Assembly: GCA_016125505.1 (NCBI GenBank)
Contig: WGLP01000014.1
Location: forward strand, 17,888 to 81,887
Length of the DNA stretch: 64,000 bases
Source: Gammaproteobacteria bacterium
GTDB lineage: Bacteria; Pseudomonadota; Gammaproteobacteria; UBA6429; Thiohalophilaceae
Reading direction: 5' to 3'
Every line of letters begins with the position of its first letter. The stretch's first letter is position 1. The translations under genes were made by a program, and so were the position numbers. Shown here one piece after another: positions 33,398 to 41,223 of the stretch. The notes beneath the pieces were generated by a model. It was not told the origin of the DNA. It ran no database searches and was given only the letters and a program-made list of their open reading frames with translations.

Positions 33398-33482
33398 TGG
33401 TAGCCGAGGACGGACTCGAACCGTCACGCCCGAAGGCACAGCATTTTGAGTGCTGCGTGTCTACCAATTCCACCACTCGGCC
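33398..33482 (-). tRNA. tRNA-Leu (anticodon CAA)
   Basis: Read on the minus strand from 33482, an 85-base tRNA folds with acceptor GGCCGAG/CTCGGCT and discriminator A with an encoded CCA (33400-33398). The D arm contains GGAATTGGTAGACAC. The anticodon stem CAGCA/TGCTG encloses the loop CTCAAAA (anticodon CAA, reading UUG). A long class II variable arm is closed by TTCG, and the T arm is GACGG-TTCGAGT-CCGTC. The first acceptor pair is a G-U wobble where most leucine tRNAs have G-C. The gene lies alone between pgi and panD. Confidence 0.93.
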
Positions 33483-33539
33483 GCAGGGGGCGCATTATAG
33501 AGGTATTCCCGCGCGCGAGGGAACCCTCATGGTTCGCTG

Positions 33540-33920
33540 TCAGGCGACCTGGACCGGGATGGTATTCCGCGTATGCGTAATCCGGTTCTCTGCGTTGACG
33601 TAGACGAGGGTGGGCTTGAACGAGGCCAGTTCGCGCTGGTCCAGCTGCACGTAGGTACAGATGATGATGACGTCGCCCGGATTGGCCTTATGGGCGGCAG
33701 CCCCGTTCACGGACACAATCCCGGAATGGTCCTCCGCCCGAATGGCATAAGTAGTAAAACGCTCGCCATTGGTGATGTTGTAGATATCGATCTGCTGGTA
33801 TTCGCGGATGCCGGCGGTGTCGAGCAAATGCCCGTCAATCGCACAGGAACCCTCGTACTCCAACTCGGAATGGGTAACCCGTGCGCGGTGCAATTTGGCT
33901 TGTAACATCGTGATTTGCAT
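33540..33920 (-). CDS. panD: Aspartate 1-decarboxylase (pyruvoyl proenzyme)
   Basis: Makes beta-alanine from aspartate for pantothenate. The 126-residue proenzyme matches the E. coli length, with the self-cleavage site YEGSCAID (Gly24-Ser25), where the Ser becomes the pyruvoyl group, and [19 protein letters not shown]. The start [17 protein letters not shown] at 33920 has the ribosome site AGGAGA; an ATG six codons upstream lacks one. It is the last of the minus-strand run pcnB-folK-dNK-panB-panC-panD. Confidence 0.96.
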   Translation of the reverse strand: MQITMLQAKLHRARVTHSELEYEGSCAIDGHLLDTAGIREYQQIDIYNITNGERFTTYAIRAEDHSGIVSVNGAAAHKANPGDVIIICTYVQLDQRELASFKPTLVYVNAENRITHTRNTIPVQVA

Positions 33921-33989
33921 CGGTTCTCCTGCCTGCATTAAACCCCAGGGATCGTAATCATTTTACCATGCTCGCGTCATGGTACCAAT

Positions 33990-34832
33990 TTAGACCCGTA
34001 AATTATCAAGAAGTCGCGTCTTGCCCAAGCGCACCGCTGCTAAAATGACCAGAGGGTCTGTGCGGGATTTGGGCTCCTCCAGTGTGTCGCTCTGGCGAAT
34101 AGCAACATAATCGGGGACGAAACCCTGTTTTTCCAGACGCATCACGGCGTCCTGTTCCAGATCGGTGAAATCCACACCATTTCGCTGTAAACGGTCGCGT
34201 ACGTACTGCAGGGTTTCATACAAACCACCGGCCTGCTGTCGTTCCTGCCGGGAAAGATACTGATTACGTGAACTCATTGCCAGGCCATCCGTCTCGCGCA
34301 CGGTCGGTTCACCAATAATTTCGATGGGCATATCCAGGTCACGCACCATGCGCCGGATGACAAGCAGCTGCTGAAAGTCCTTCTCGCCGAAGACGGCAAC
34401 ATCGGGCTGCACGATATTAAAGAGCTTATTCACTACCGTCGCCACGCCGCGAAAATGTCCGGGTCGTTGCGCCCCTTCCAGGCCGATACTCAGGCCAGGC
34501 ACATCGACGTACGTCGTCTGCTGGTGCCCATGCGGATACATGCTCTGATCATTCGGCACGAACACAACATCCACATTCAACGGCGCCAGTTTGGCCTGGT
34601 CCTCTTCGAGGGTGCGCGGATAGCGAGTAAAATCCTCGCCCGCGCCGAATTGCATGGGATTGACATAAATACTCACCACCACCTTGTCGCAATGCTGCTT
34701 TGCCACTTGGACCAAACGCATATGTCCTGCATGCAGGTTTCCCATGGTCGGCACAAAGCCGATGCGATCCGCCTGGCGACGCCAGTCGCGAACTGCCGCA
34801 TGAACATCCCACTGTGTCGTTAAGACCTGCAT
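33990..34832 (-). CDS. panC: Pantothenate synthetase
   Basis: Joins pantoate and beta-alanine with ATP. The 280-residue protein has the nucleotide-binding HIGH-like motif PTMGNLHAGHMRLV, FGEKDFQQLLVIRRMV, and the KMSKS-like AMSSRNQYLS. It lies between panB (18 bases upstream) and panD. Confidence 0.97.
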   Translation of the reverse strand: MQVLTTQWDVHAAVRDWRRQADRIGFVPTMGNLHAGHMRLVQVAKQHCDKVVVSIYVNPMQFGAGEDFTRYPRTLEEDQAKLAPLNVDVVFVPNDQSMYPHGHQQTTYVDVPGLSIGLEGAQRPGHFRGVATVVNKLFNIVQPDVAVFGEKDFQQLLVIRRMVRDLDMPIEIIGEPTVRETDGLAMSSRNQYLSRQERQQAGGLYETLQYVRDRLQRNGVDFTDLEQDAVMRLEKQGFVPDYVAIRQSDTLEEPKSRTDPLVILAAVRLGKTRLLDNLRV

Positions 34833-34850
34833 GCAAAGGTTCAGGATCGT

Positions 34851-35690
34851 TTAGTGAAAGCTGTGTTCGTCGTCGGGGAAATGCTGTTGTTTCACAGCAT
34901 CGACATAGGCGCGAATCGCAGATGAGATACTGATATCACCCGCGGTCAGACCCGCAAGAAAGTCCTTGGCAAAGCGGGGACGATGTCCGAGTGAAATCCC
35001 CAGCACATCGTAAAGCACCAGTACCTGACCATCGCAATCGCGGCCGGCACCGATACCTATGGTCGGCACGGTCAGTGCCTCGGTAATCTTTTTGGCCAGG
35101 GCATTCGGGACGCATTCCAGCAAGACGATATCCGCACCGGCAGCCTCCATGGCTTTTGCATCGTGCAAAATGGCATCCGCGGTTTTTTGATCCCGGCCTT
35201 GTACGCGATAACCGCCGAGTTTGTGCACGGCTTGCGGTTGCAAACCCAGATGCGCGCACACGGGAATACCGTGTTTACTCAGGTTGGCAACCACGTTAAT
35301 CACATCGCCACCACCCTCGAGTTTGACCATGCGCGCACCGCCTTCCTGCATGAGACGTGCGGCGTTGTCCAGGGCACGGGCCGGATCGGAAAAACTCATG
35401 AACGGCATATCTGCGACCACCATGGCGCGTTCACAGGCGCGCGCGACCATCCTGGTGTGATAGATCACATCATCCATGGTCACGGGCACGGTGGTGTCAT
35501 GTCCCTGGATCACCATGCCTAAGGTATCGCCGATCAGGACGATATCCACACCCGCTTGCTCCAGTACGGCAGCAAAACTCGCGTCATAGGCGGTGAGCAT
35601 GGCAATCTTTTCGCCGTCCTGTTTCATTTTACGCAGGCGGGTAACGGTGATGGCCTGCTGGGCCGGATTATCTGATGCATAGCTGGACAT
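34851..35690 (-). CDS. panB: 3-methyl-2-oxobutanoate hydroxymethyltransferase
   Basis: Makes ketopantoate from alpha-ketoisovalerate and methylene-THF. The 279-residue protein has KIAMLTAYDASFAAVLEQAG, VLIGDTLGMVIQGHDTTVPV, the metal-site Asp residues, VVADMPFMSF and VCAHLGLQPQAVHKLGGYRVQG. It starts four bases after the deoxynucleoside kinase gene. Confidence 0.97.
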   Translation of the reverse strand: MSSYASDNPAQQAITVTRLRKMKQDGEKIAMLTAYDASFAAVLEQAGVDIVLIGDTLGMVIQGHDTTVPVTMDDVIYHTRMVARACERAMVVADMPFMSFSDPARALDNAARLMQEGGARMVKLEGGGDVINVVANLSKHGIPVCAHLGLQPQAVHKLGGYRVQGRDQKTADAILHDAKAMEAAGADIVLLECVPNALAKKITEALTVPTIGIGAGRDCDGQVLVLYDVLGISLGHRPRFAKDFLAGLTAGDISISSAIRAYVDAVKQQHFPDDEHSFH

Positions 35691-35694
35691 AGGT

Positions 35695-36342
35695 TTATAT
35701 TCCCAACGGGGCCGGATTGAAATAATGGCGGCCGCTGCGTGTTTTGTGTATCTGCTCTAATAATAATTGATAATCGGCCTGATTGTTGACTAAATCGATC
35801 TCGGCAGCATTGACGATCAACAGAGGCGATTGTGAATAATTATAAAAAAAACGCGTGTACGATTGCACGATGCGCTCCAGATAAGGGGCATCGAGATAAC
35901 GTTCGTACTCGCGCCCGCGCTTGCCCACCCGTTTTATCAATACATCCACCGGTGCCTGGAGGTATATCACCAGATCGGGGGTTGGTGCATCAATGGTCAC
36001 ATGCGCGTATACCTGTTGATACAATTTGAATTCTTCTTCATCAAGCGTCAGCTCGGCGAACAGTCTGTCTTTCTCCAGAATAAAATCGGCGACGCGTACC
36101 GGACGAAACATATCGGCCTGACGCAAATCCTGAATCTGACGCGCACGCTGGAATAAAAAAAACAATTGTGTCTGTAAGGCCGCACTACGCGGGTCCTGAT
36201 AAAACCGTTCGAGAAACGGATTTTCTTCCGCACCTTCCAGCAGGACATCCGAACCGAAACTCTCAGCCAGGCGTTTGGCCAGCGTGGTCTTGCCCACACC
36301 GATGGGACCTTCGACTACGATGAAATCCAGATTAGTTGTCAT
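35695..36342 (-). CDS. Deoxynucleoside kinase family protein
   Basis: A 215-residue P-loop kinase of the deoxyadenosine/deoxyguanosine kinase family. The Walker A motif is GPIGVGKTTLAKRL, followed by NPFLERFYQDPRSAALQTQL, the DR-containing ADFILEKDRLFAEL, and the lid GKRGREYERYLDAPYLERIV. It phosphorylates deoxynucleosides or a related substrate; which one cannot be told. The gene commonly sits between folK and panB in gammaproteobacteria and overlaps folK here by four bases. Confidence 0.88.
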   Translation of the reverse strand: MTTNLDFIVVEGPIGVGKTTLAKRLAESFGSDVLLEGAEENPFLERFYQDPRSAALQTQLFFLFQRARQIQDLRQADMFRPVRVADFILEKDRLFAELTLDEEEFKLYQQVYAHVTIDAPTPDLVIYLQAPVDVLIKRVGKRGREYERYLDAPYLERIVQSYTRFFYNYSQSPLLIVNAAEIDLVNNQADYQLLLEQIHKTRSGRHYFNPAPLGI

Positions 36343-36827
36343 ATATCGTCAATCGGCTCCAGTCCGCTGGCCGGGCAATTCGCCACCAATGTCGCCAATT
36401 CGCCTTGACCTGGAATGACCAACGCGGGGGCAATCTCCTGCAAAGGATACAGGACGAAATTGCGTTCATGTAGTCCCGGATGCGGGATCGTTAATTGCGG
36501 AAAGTTGATGCATTCAGCGCCAAACAACAGAATATCCAGATCGAGCGTTCGCGGCCCCCAGCGACTGCCATCGCGCACGCGACCTTGTGTACGTTCAATC
36601 ACATGCAGCGCATCCAACAATTCGAGCGGTGTCAATGTCGTATCAATTTCAGCAACCGCATTGATGTAATCCGGTTGGTCCTGTGGCCCCATCGGTGCAC
36701 TGCGGTATAAGCGCGAACAGGAAAGCAGTCGTGTAGAGGGTAGTTGTGACATGGCCGCTATGGCCTGTTGAACCTGCTGGATCGGCTGTTGCAGATTGCT
36801 ACCGATCCCGATATACGCCCTAGTCAT
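36339..36827 (-). CDS. folK: 2-amino-4-hydroxy-6-hydroxymethyldihydropteridine pyrophosphokinase
   Basis: Activates hydroxymethyl-dihydropterin for folate synthesis. From the ATG at 36827 the protein is 162 residues: MTRAYIGIGSNLQQPIQQVQ, YRSAPMGPQDQPDYINAVAE, and the signature SRWGPRTLDLDILLFG. The start overlaps the pcnB stop by eight bases. The frame continues upstream inside pcnB, but those codons have no family counterpart. Confidence 0.95.
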   Translation of the reverse strand: MTRAYIGIGSNLQQPIQQVQQAIAAMSQLPSTRLLSCSRLYRSAPMGPQDQPDYINAVAEIDTTLTPLELLDALHVIERTQGRVRDGSRWGPRTLDLDILLFGAECINFPQLTIPHPGLHERNFVLYPLQEIAPALVIPGQGELATLVANCPASGLEPIDDI

Positions 36828-38130
36828 TATGGCGACGAGATTTACGGCGTCGCGGCCGTTGACCATGGCGTTGTGCATGCAAGTCGTCACACATGGTTTT
36901 TTGTTCTTCCGAATTGACCGTCTGGAACTGTGTCCACCAGTCGCATAATTCTTTCAGCTGCACCTCGCCCGCCTCACACCGTAACAATAAAAAATCATAC
37001 ATCGCGCGAAAACGCTTGTGTTCCAGCAAGGCAAACGGTCTGCGCCCACGCCGATTGGTGAGGCGCTCCTGGCCGGACCAGATCTCGCGAATAGGCAATC
37101 GAAAGCGTTTGGGCAGCGCAATATGTTGAGTTTGTTCGATGAGCACGTCGTGGCCGGCTTCCTGCAGGGCCTGTATGGGTGACATGCCGTTTTGTTGCAA
37201 TGCTTCAGCGCGTTCCTGCACCGGTCCCCACAGCAGACACGCAAATAAAAACGCCGGCGTAACCGGCTTGTCTTCCTGGATGCGGCTATCGGTATTCGCG
37301 CAGGCACGTTGCAACATGGTGTCGAAATGCGGCATACCCTTTTTCAGGCACAGGTCCGTGGCCGCAAATAACAACTCAAAGATGTCATATTGCCGCAACA
37401 GCGGTAGTACCTGTGTGGCATAACCGCTCAGAAACAATTTGAGCACTTCATCGTACAAACGCGCGGAGGAGACGGCCAGCAGGCGTTCGCGTTGTTCGGC
37501 AACGGCGCTCACCAGTTCCGGTTCCAGGGTAAATTGCAGCTTGGCAGCGAACCGCATTGCACGCAGGATACGTACCGGGTCTTCCTGGCAGCGCACATGG
37601 GGATCACCTATCATGCGCAAGCGCCGCTGTTTGAGATCCTCGAGGCCGCCGGTGTAATCCACCACGCTGAAATCGGCAATGTTGTAGTACAAGGCATTGA
37701 CCGAGAAGTCGCGTCGCCAGGCATCTTCCGCCAGTGTCCCGAAGACGTTGTCACGCACGATCATGCCGTCGCGGGTACTCGCCAGCGCCTCATCTGCCAC
37801 GTCGGCATGATGACCGCGGAAGGTGGCCACCTCCACGATGTCGCGACCAAAATGGATGTGCGCTAACCGGAACCGCCGTCCGATCAACCGGCAATTGCGG
37901 AACAAGTCCTTTAACTGGTCCGGCGTGGCGTCGGTGGCGACATCAAAGTCCTTGGGGTGCAGTCCCAATAACAAATCGCGTACCCCGCCACCCACGAGAT
38001 ACGCGGCAAAACCGGCTTTATGCAAACGGCTGAGCACCTTCAACGCCGAGTCGCTGATGTCCTGGCGGGAGATACAGTGTTCGCTGCGCGGAATGATGCG
38101 AGGTAAGGATTCGTCCTGCGGTAGCTGCAT
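36820..38130 (-). CDS. pcnB: Poly(A) polymerase I
   Basis: Adds poly(A) tails that mark RNA for decay. The 436-residue protein shows the class II nucleotidyltransferase core: AAYLVGGGVRDLLLGLHPKDFDVATDATPDQ with the DxD pair, the motif RRFRLAHIHFGRD, RRDFSVNALYYN and EDPVRILRAMRFAAKL. The C-terminal tail is Arg-rich (HAQRHGQRPRRRKSRR), which is usual for PcnB and separates it from CCA-adding enzymes. Confidence 0.95.
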   Translation of the reverse strand: MQLPQDESLPRIIPRSEHCISRQDISDSALKVLSRLHKAGFAAYLVGGGVRDLLLGLHPKDFDVATDATPDQLKDLFRNCRLIGRRFRLAHIHFGRDIVEVATFRGHHADVADEALASTRDGMIVRDNVFGTLAEDAWRRDFSVNALYYNIADFSVVDYTGGLEDLKQRRLRMIGDPHVRCQEDPVRILRAMRFAAKLQFTLEPELVSAVAEQRERLLAVSSARLYDEVLKLFLSGYATQVLPLLRQYDIFELLFAATDLCLKKGMPHFDTMLQRACANTDSRIQEDKPVTPAFLFACLLWGPVQERAEALQQNGMSPIQALQEAGHDVLIEQTQHIALPKRFRLPIREIWSGQERLTNRRGRRPFALLEHKRFRAMYDFLLLRCEAGEVQLKELCDWWTQFQTVNSEEQKTMCDDLHAQRHGQRPRRRKSRRHND

Positions 38131-38229
38131 GGGCTTTTAATTATCGTTAACCGGCCTTGGCCAAATAAACCGCTAGTATAATGATTTTTCCTCGCCATTC
38201 CGATAGTTATCGTACCCGTGGCGCTTTCC

Positions 38230-38269
38230 TGTACAAAATAAAAGGCCCGTGAACATGTGTTCACGGGCC
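38230..38269 (-). terminator. Terminator of the rubrerythrin/Fe-S/DUF3501 operon
   Basis: An 11-bp stem GGCCCGTGAAC/GTTCACGGGCC (38244-38269) with a four-base loop lies 25 bases beyond the DUF3501 stop. On the minus strand it is followed by TTTTATTTTG. It is a textbook intrinsic terminator. Confidence 0.88.
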
Positions 38270-38294
38270 GATAGTCATACAGAATGCGATTGGC

Positions 38295-38879
38295 TTAATT
38301 GAAGTCCGCGATCAGCGCGGTGCGAATATTCGCTGGTAAGGGACTGAGTTCACGCTGATAAGACGGATGATCGATACCGGCGGCCAGCGCGGCACCACCC
38401 TTTGCAGCCGCAATCATCTCCGGCGTGAATTCAAAGCGCAGAAAATGCACCGAAGATGTCTTTTCTTCCGTCTCGCGCTCCAGGTCCTCATCGGCAATGG
38501 CAAAGACCTTGTCGAAATCCGCCACTTGTAACCAGACCTTGTCCTCGATCCCGACCATCTTTGCCAGGGCGACCTTACGCTCGTCCACGTCGTCGTATTC
38601 AATCATGAACGTGGCCTTCAGATTGCTGCCATCGGGGATCAAGGGATTGTAGGCCTTAATCTCTTCGAGGATACCCTCCTCTTCGAAGATCTTTTCGATG
38701 CGCAGCATTTCCTGAATCTGGTATTGCATGGTCAGGCGATCTTCGAAGTACAGGGTGGCGTGTTCGCCCAGATGCACCTGACGATGTTTCTTATGCTCCA
38801 ATACCTTTGCGCGAAAATCCTTACGTTGCTTGGCGTACTGCTCCAAGCTCATCAGATCGGATTGAGTCAGTTTTTGCAT
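38295..38879 (-). CDS. DUF3501 family protein
   Basis: A 194-residue cytoplasmic protein of unknown function. It starts MQKLTQSDLMSLEQYAKQRK, has RLTMQYQIQEMLRIEKIFEE, the acidic YNPLIPDGSNLKATFMIEYD, and VHFLRFEFTPEMIAAAKGGA near the end. I recognise it as the DUF3501 family, which is often next to rubrerythrin and a GlpC-like Fe-S protein; this is recall, not a search. No cofactor motif or membrane segment is visible. It is the third gene of the operon, 18 bases after the Fe-S protein gene, with a strong terminator after it. An ATG five codons upstream (38894) is an alternative start. Confidence 0.85.
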   Translation of the reverse strand: MQKLTQSDLMSLEQYAKQRKDFRAKVLEHKKHRQVHLGEHATLYFEDRLTMQYQIQEMLRIEKIFEEEGILEEIKAYNPLIPDGSNLKATFMIEYDDVDERKVALAKMVGIEDKVWLQVADFDKVFAIADEDLERETEEKTSSVHFLRFEFTPEMIAAAKGGAALAAGIDHPSYQRELSPLPANIRTALIADFN

Positions 38880-38897
38880 GGCGTTACCTATCATCGT

Positions 38898-40220
38898 TTA
38901 TATCCCGTATGCTATGCGTAATAAGGTCATCGGATGCCTGGGCGCATCCGCCCCGTCTTCCAGGCCGTTCTCGATTTGATGCCCGGCCATAATGCAGTCG
39001 CTGGTGTAGTAATCCGGCTGAAACTGTTTGACCTTGCTGACGACCGGCCGGCAAATCTTCATTGAAATTTCATGAAATTCCTTTTTGACGGCATAGGTGC
39101 CGTCGTGACCGGAACAGCGCTCAATGGTTTCCACCGTCGTATCCGGCACCAGTTGCAGCGTCTCACGGGTTTTCGGCCCGATGTTCTGCACCCGCTGGTG
39201 ACAGGCGACGTGATAACTCACCTTGCCCAGCGACTTGTTGAAATCCGTTTTCAGCAGCCCTTCCTTATGGCGCAGCATCAGGTATTCAAACGGATCGTAA
39301 AATGCGTCCTGCACCTTTTTCACATCCGGATCATCCGGAAACATCAGCGGCAGTTCCTGTTTGAACATCAACGCACATGAAGGAATCGGCGCCACCAGGT
39401 CCCAGCCTTCATCCACCAGCTTGGCGAGGCGCGGTATGTTCGCGTCCTTGGCACGCGCAACCGCTTCCAGGTCACCTAACTCCAGCTTGGGCATGCCACA
39501 GCACTGTTCCTTCTCGGCGATCGTCACCGGGATGCCGTTGTGTTCGAACACCGCCAGCATGTCATCGTTGATCACCGGTTCGTTGACGTTGCCGTAACAG
39601 GTGACATAAATCGCCACCTTACCGGTGGTCGCGCTCCCGGCGGTTGCCGTAAGCGAAGTATTCGGTTTGAAATGTTTGCGGAAGGTGTCACTTTCAAACG
39701 GGGGCAATTTCGCGTCGGCATGAATGCCGGCGACGTTTTCCATGAGTTTGCGCATCGGTTTGGCGTTATTCACCGCGTTGATGGTTTGTGCCACCACGGG
39801 GATCGAACCTATCTTGCCTACCAGGTCCGTATTGGACAGCAGCTTGTTGCGCAGACTCGCACCTTCCTGTTTGTACTTCACCGCCTTGGCCCGCAACATC
39901 AGGTGCGGAAAATCCACGTTCCATTCGTGCGGCGGCACATAAGGACATTTGGTCATGTAACACAGATCACAGAGATAACAGTGATCCACGACCTTCCAGT
40001 AATCCTGCTTGGCGACACCATCGACTTCCATGGTCTCGGATTCGTCCACCAGATCGAACAGCGTGGGGAACGAGTTACACAGGCTCACACAACGACGACA
40101 ACCGTGACAGATGTCGTACACCCGTTCCAGTTCGGCATACAGGGATTCTTCGTTGTAGAAATCCGCGTTCTTCCAATCCAGAGGATGGCGTGTCGGTGCG
40201 TCCAGGTTACCTTCTCTCAT
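38898..40220 (-). CDS. GlpC-like Fe-S protein with two CCG domains
   Basis: A 440-residue soluble redox protein of the heterodisulfide reductase HdrD/GlpC type. The N-terminal ferredoxin part has two [4Fe-4S] motifs: C38-x2-C41-x2-C44-x3-C48 (ICHGCRRCVSLCNS) and C81-x2-C84-x2-C87-x4-C92-P (CYLCDLCYMTKCP). Two cysteine-rich CCG-type domains follow: YVTCYGNVNEP with KEQCCGMPKLE, and HVACHQRVQ with ERCSGHDGTYAV, where the second has CSG instead of CCG. There is no flavin domain, so it needs a partner. Its place between rubrerythrin and DUF3501 suggests an electron-transfer role in peroxide reduction or oxygen protection, which is an inference. Confidence 0.87.
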   Translation of the reverse strand: MREGNLDAPTRHPLDWKNADFYNEESLYAELERVYDICHGCRRCVSLCNSFPTLFDLVDESETMEVDGVAKQDYWKVVDHCYLCDLCYMTKCPYVPPHEWNVDFPHLMLRAKAVKYKQEGASLRNKLLSNTDLVGKIGSIPVVAQTINAVNNAKPMRKLMENVAGIHADAKLPPFESDTFRKHFKPNTSLTATAGSATTGKVAIYVTCYGNVNEPVINDDMLAVFEHNGIPVTIAEKEQCCGMPKLELGDLEAVARAKDANIPRLAKLVDEGWDLVAPIPSCALMFKQELPLMFPDDPDVKKVQDAFYDPFEYLMLRHKEGLLKTDFNKSLGKVSYHVACHQRVQNIGPKTRETLQLVPDTTVETIERCSGHDGTYAVKKEFHEISMKICRPVVSKVKQFQPDYYTSDCIMAGHQIENGLEDGADAPRHPMTLLRIAYGI

Positions 40221-40256
40221 GCAGATGCCCTTTTGTTTTTCTCATCTAGAGTGACA

Positions 40257-40282
40257 GCCTGGATCGGAAAACCGACCCAGGC
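40257..40282 (-). other. Hairpin between rubrerythrin and Fe-S protein genes
   Basis: An 11-bp stem with one mismatch (40257-40267 with 40272-40282, outer arm GCCTGG) and a four-A loop sits between two genes of one operon. No T run follows on the minus strand, so it is more likely an mRNA-stabilising or processing hairpin than a terminator. Confidence 0.5.
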
Positions 40283-40295
40283 CTGACATCACAGC

Positions 40296-40718
40296 TTACT
40301 TGTCGAGATTGTCCAGCGCCTTCTGGAAACGGTTGGCGTGTGAACGTTCGGCCTTGGCCAGGGTTTCGAACCAGTCCGCGATTTCTTCGAAACCTTCATT
40401 CCGCGCGGTTTTGGCCATGCCCGGGTACATATCGGTGTACTCGTGGGTTTCACCGGCGATGGATGCCTTGAGGTTGTCGGAAGTGCCGCCGATGGGCAGA
40501 CCGGTAGCCGGATCGCCGACTTGCTCCAGGTATTCCAGGTGGCCGTGGGCGTGACCGGTTTCACCTTCGGCGGTGGAACGGAAGACGGCGGCAACGTCAT
40601 TGTAGCCTTCGACGTCGGCCTTGGATGCGAAATACAGATAGCGGCGATTTGCTTGGGATTCACCGGCAAAGGCGTCTTTCAGACTTTGCTCGGTCTTGCT
40701 GCCTTTTAAAGTAGCCAT
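40296..40718 (-). CDS. Rubrerythrin (di-iron domain only)
   Basis: A 140-residue ferritin-like di-iron protein that reduces peroxide. The ligands are visible: Glu in [17 protein letters not shown]-x2-H in [17 protein letters not shown], Glu in [16 protein letters not shown], and E-x2-H in [16 protein letters not shown]. The C-terminal rubredoxin domain of classical rubrerythrin is absent, so another electron donor is needed; the Fe-S protein encoded next is a candidate. The start [17 protein letters not shown] at 40718 follows GGAGG. It heads an operon with a well-formed promoter and two dyads. Confidence 0.93.
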   Translation of the reverse strand: MATLKGSKTEQSLKDAFAGESQANRRYLYFASKADVEGYNDVAAVFRSTAEGETGHAHGHLEYLEQVGDPATGLPIGGTSDNLKASIAGETHEYTDMYPGMAKTARNEGFEEIADWFETLAKAERSHANRFQKALDNLDK

Positions 40719-40773
40719 GATTGTTAACCTCCAGGTTTGTTGTCGAAACCGCCGCAATCGGGCGGATTGTCCA

Positions 40774-40844
40774 AATTTAGACTAATTCTAAATTGTGCAA
40801 GAAAGATAGATCAGGCACTCCCTGCTGTCAAGACTTAGTCTAAA
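40774..40844 (-). promoter_or_regulatory. Rubrerythrin promoter with two dyad operators
   Basis: On the minus strand TTGACA (40831-40826) and TATCTT (40808-40803) are 17 bases apart. Site 1 (40774-40794) is a perfect dyad, AATTTAGA - 5 bases - TCTAAATT, just after the -10, around the expected transcript start. Site 2 (40828-40844) carries the related half TTTAGAC facing AGTCTTGA and overlaps the -35. Both share TTTAGACTAA. Such placement fits repression. The form recalls Fur/PerR-type 7-1-7 boxes, but the regulator is not known. Confidence 0.6.
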
Positions 40845-40953
40845 TCCGGGATTATTGATTTGTATTTGTTATACCACTGGAAAGATTTGACCCTTTTGAC
40901 ATGAATCAGCTAACTTAGCCGGCCTCATTTTATGGACAAAGCTGTAACCAATC

Positions 40954-41223
40954 GTGGCCGAGAAAAAATCCCCAAAAAAAGCCGATGCCGCCAAGCCCAT
41001 GAATTTTGAAGCGGCGATCCAGGAGCTGGAAAGCCTGGTCGCGCGCATGGAAAAAGGCGACCGCAGTCTGGAAGACGCACTGAAGGATTTCGAACGCGGC
41101 GTCGAACTCACCCGGCTTTGCCAGAGTGCGTTGCGCGACGCCGAACAAAAAGTCCAGAAACTGCTTTCCGAGAACAATCAGGCGGTGCTTGCCCCGTTCG
41201 ATGATGACGAGTCCGACGCGTGA
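40954..41223 (+). CDS. xseB: Exodeoxyribonuclease VII small subunit
   Basis: An 89-residue helical partner of XseA. The sequence PMNFEAAIQELESLVARMEK, GDRSLEDALKDFERGVEL and CQSALRDAEQKVQKLL is the whole family signature. The start is a GTG at 40954; no ATG is available before the conserved region. The stop overlaps the ispA start by four bases, the standard xseB-ispA-dxs operon. Confidence 0.96.
   Translation: MAEKKSPKKADAAKPMNFEAAIQELESLVARMEKGDRSLEDALKDFERGVELTRLCQSALRDAEQKVQKLLSENNQAVLAPFDDDESDA

Noticed and set aside
39540..40286. A 248-codon plus-strand open frame
   Set aside because: Antisense to the Fe-S protein, whose cysteine motifs leave no doubt about the coding strand.
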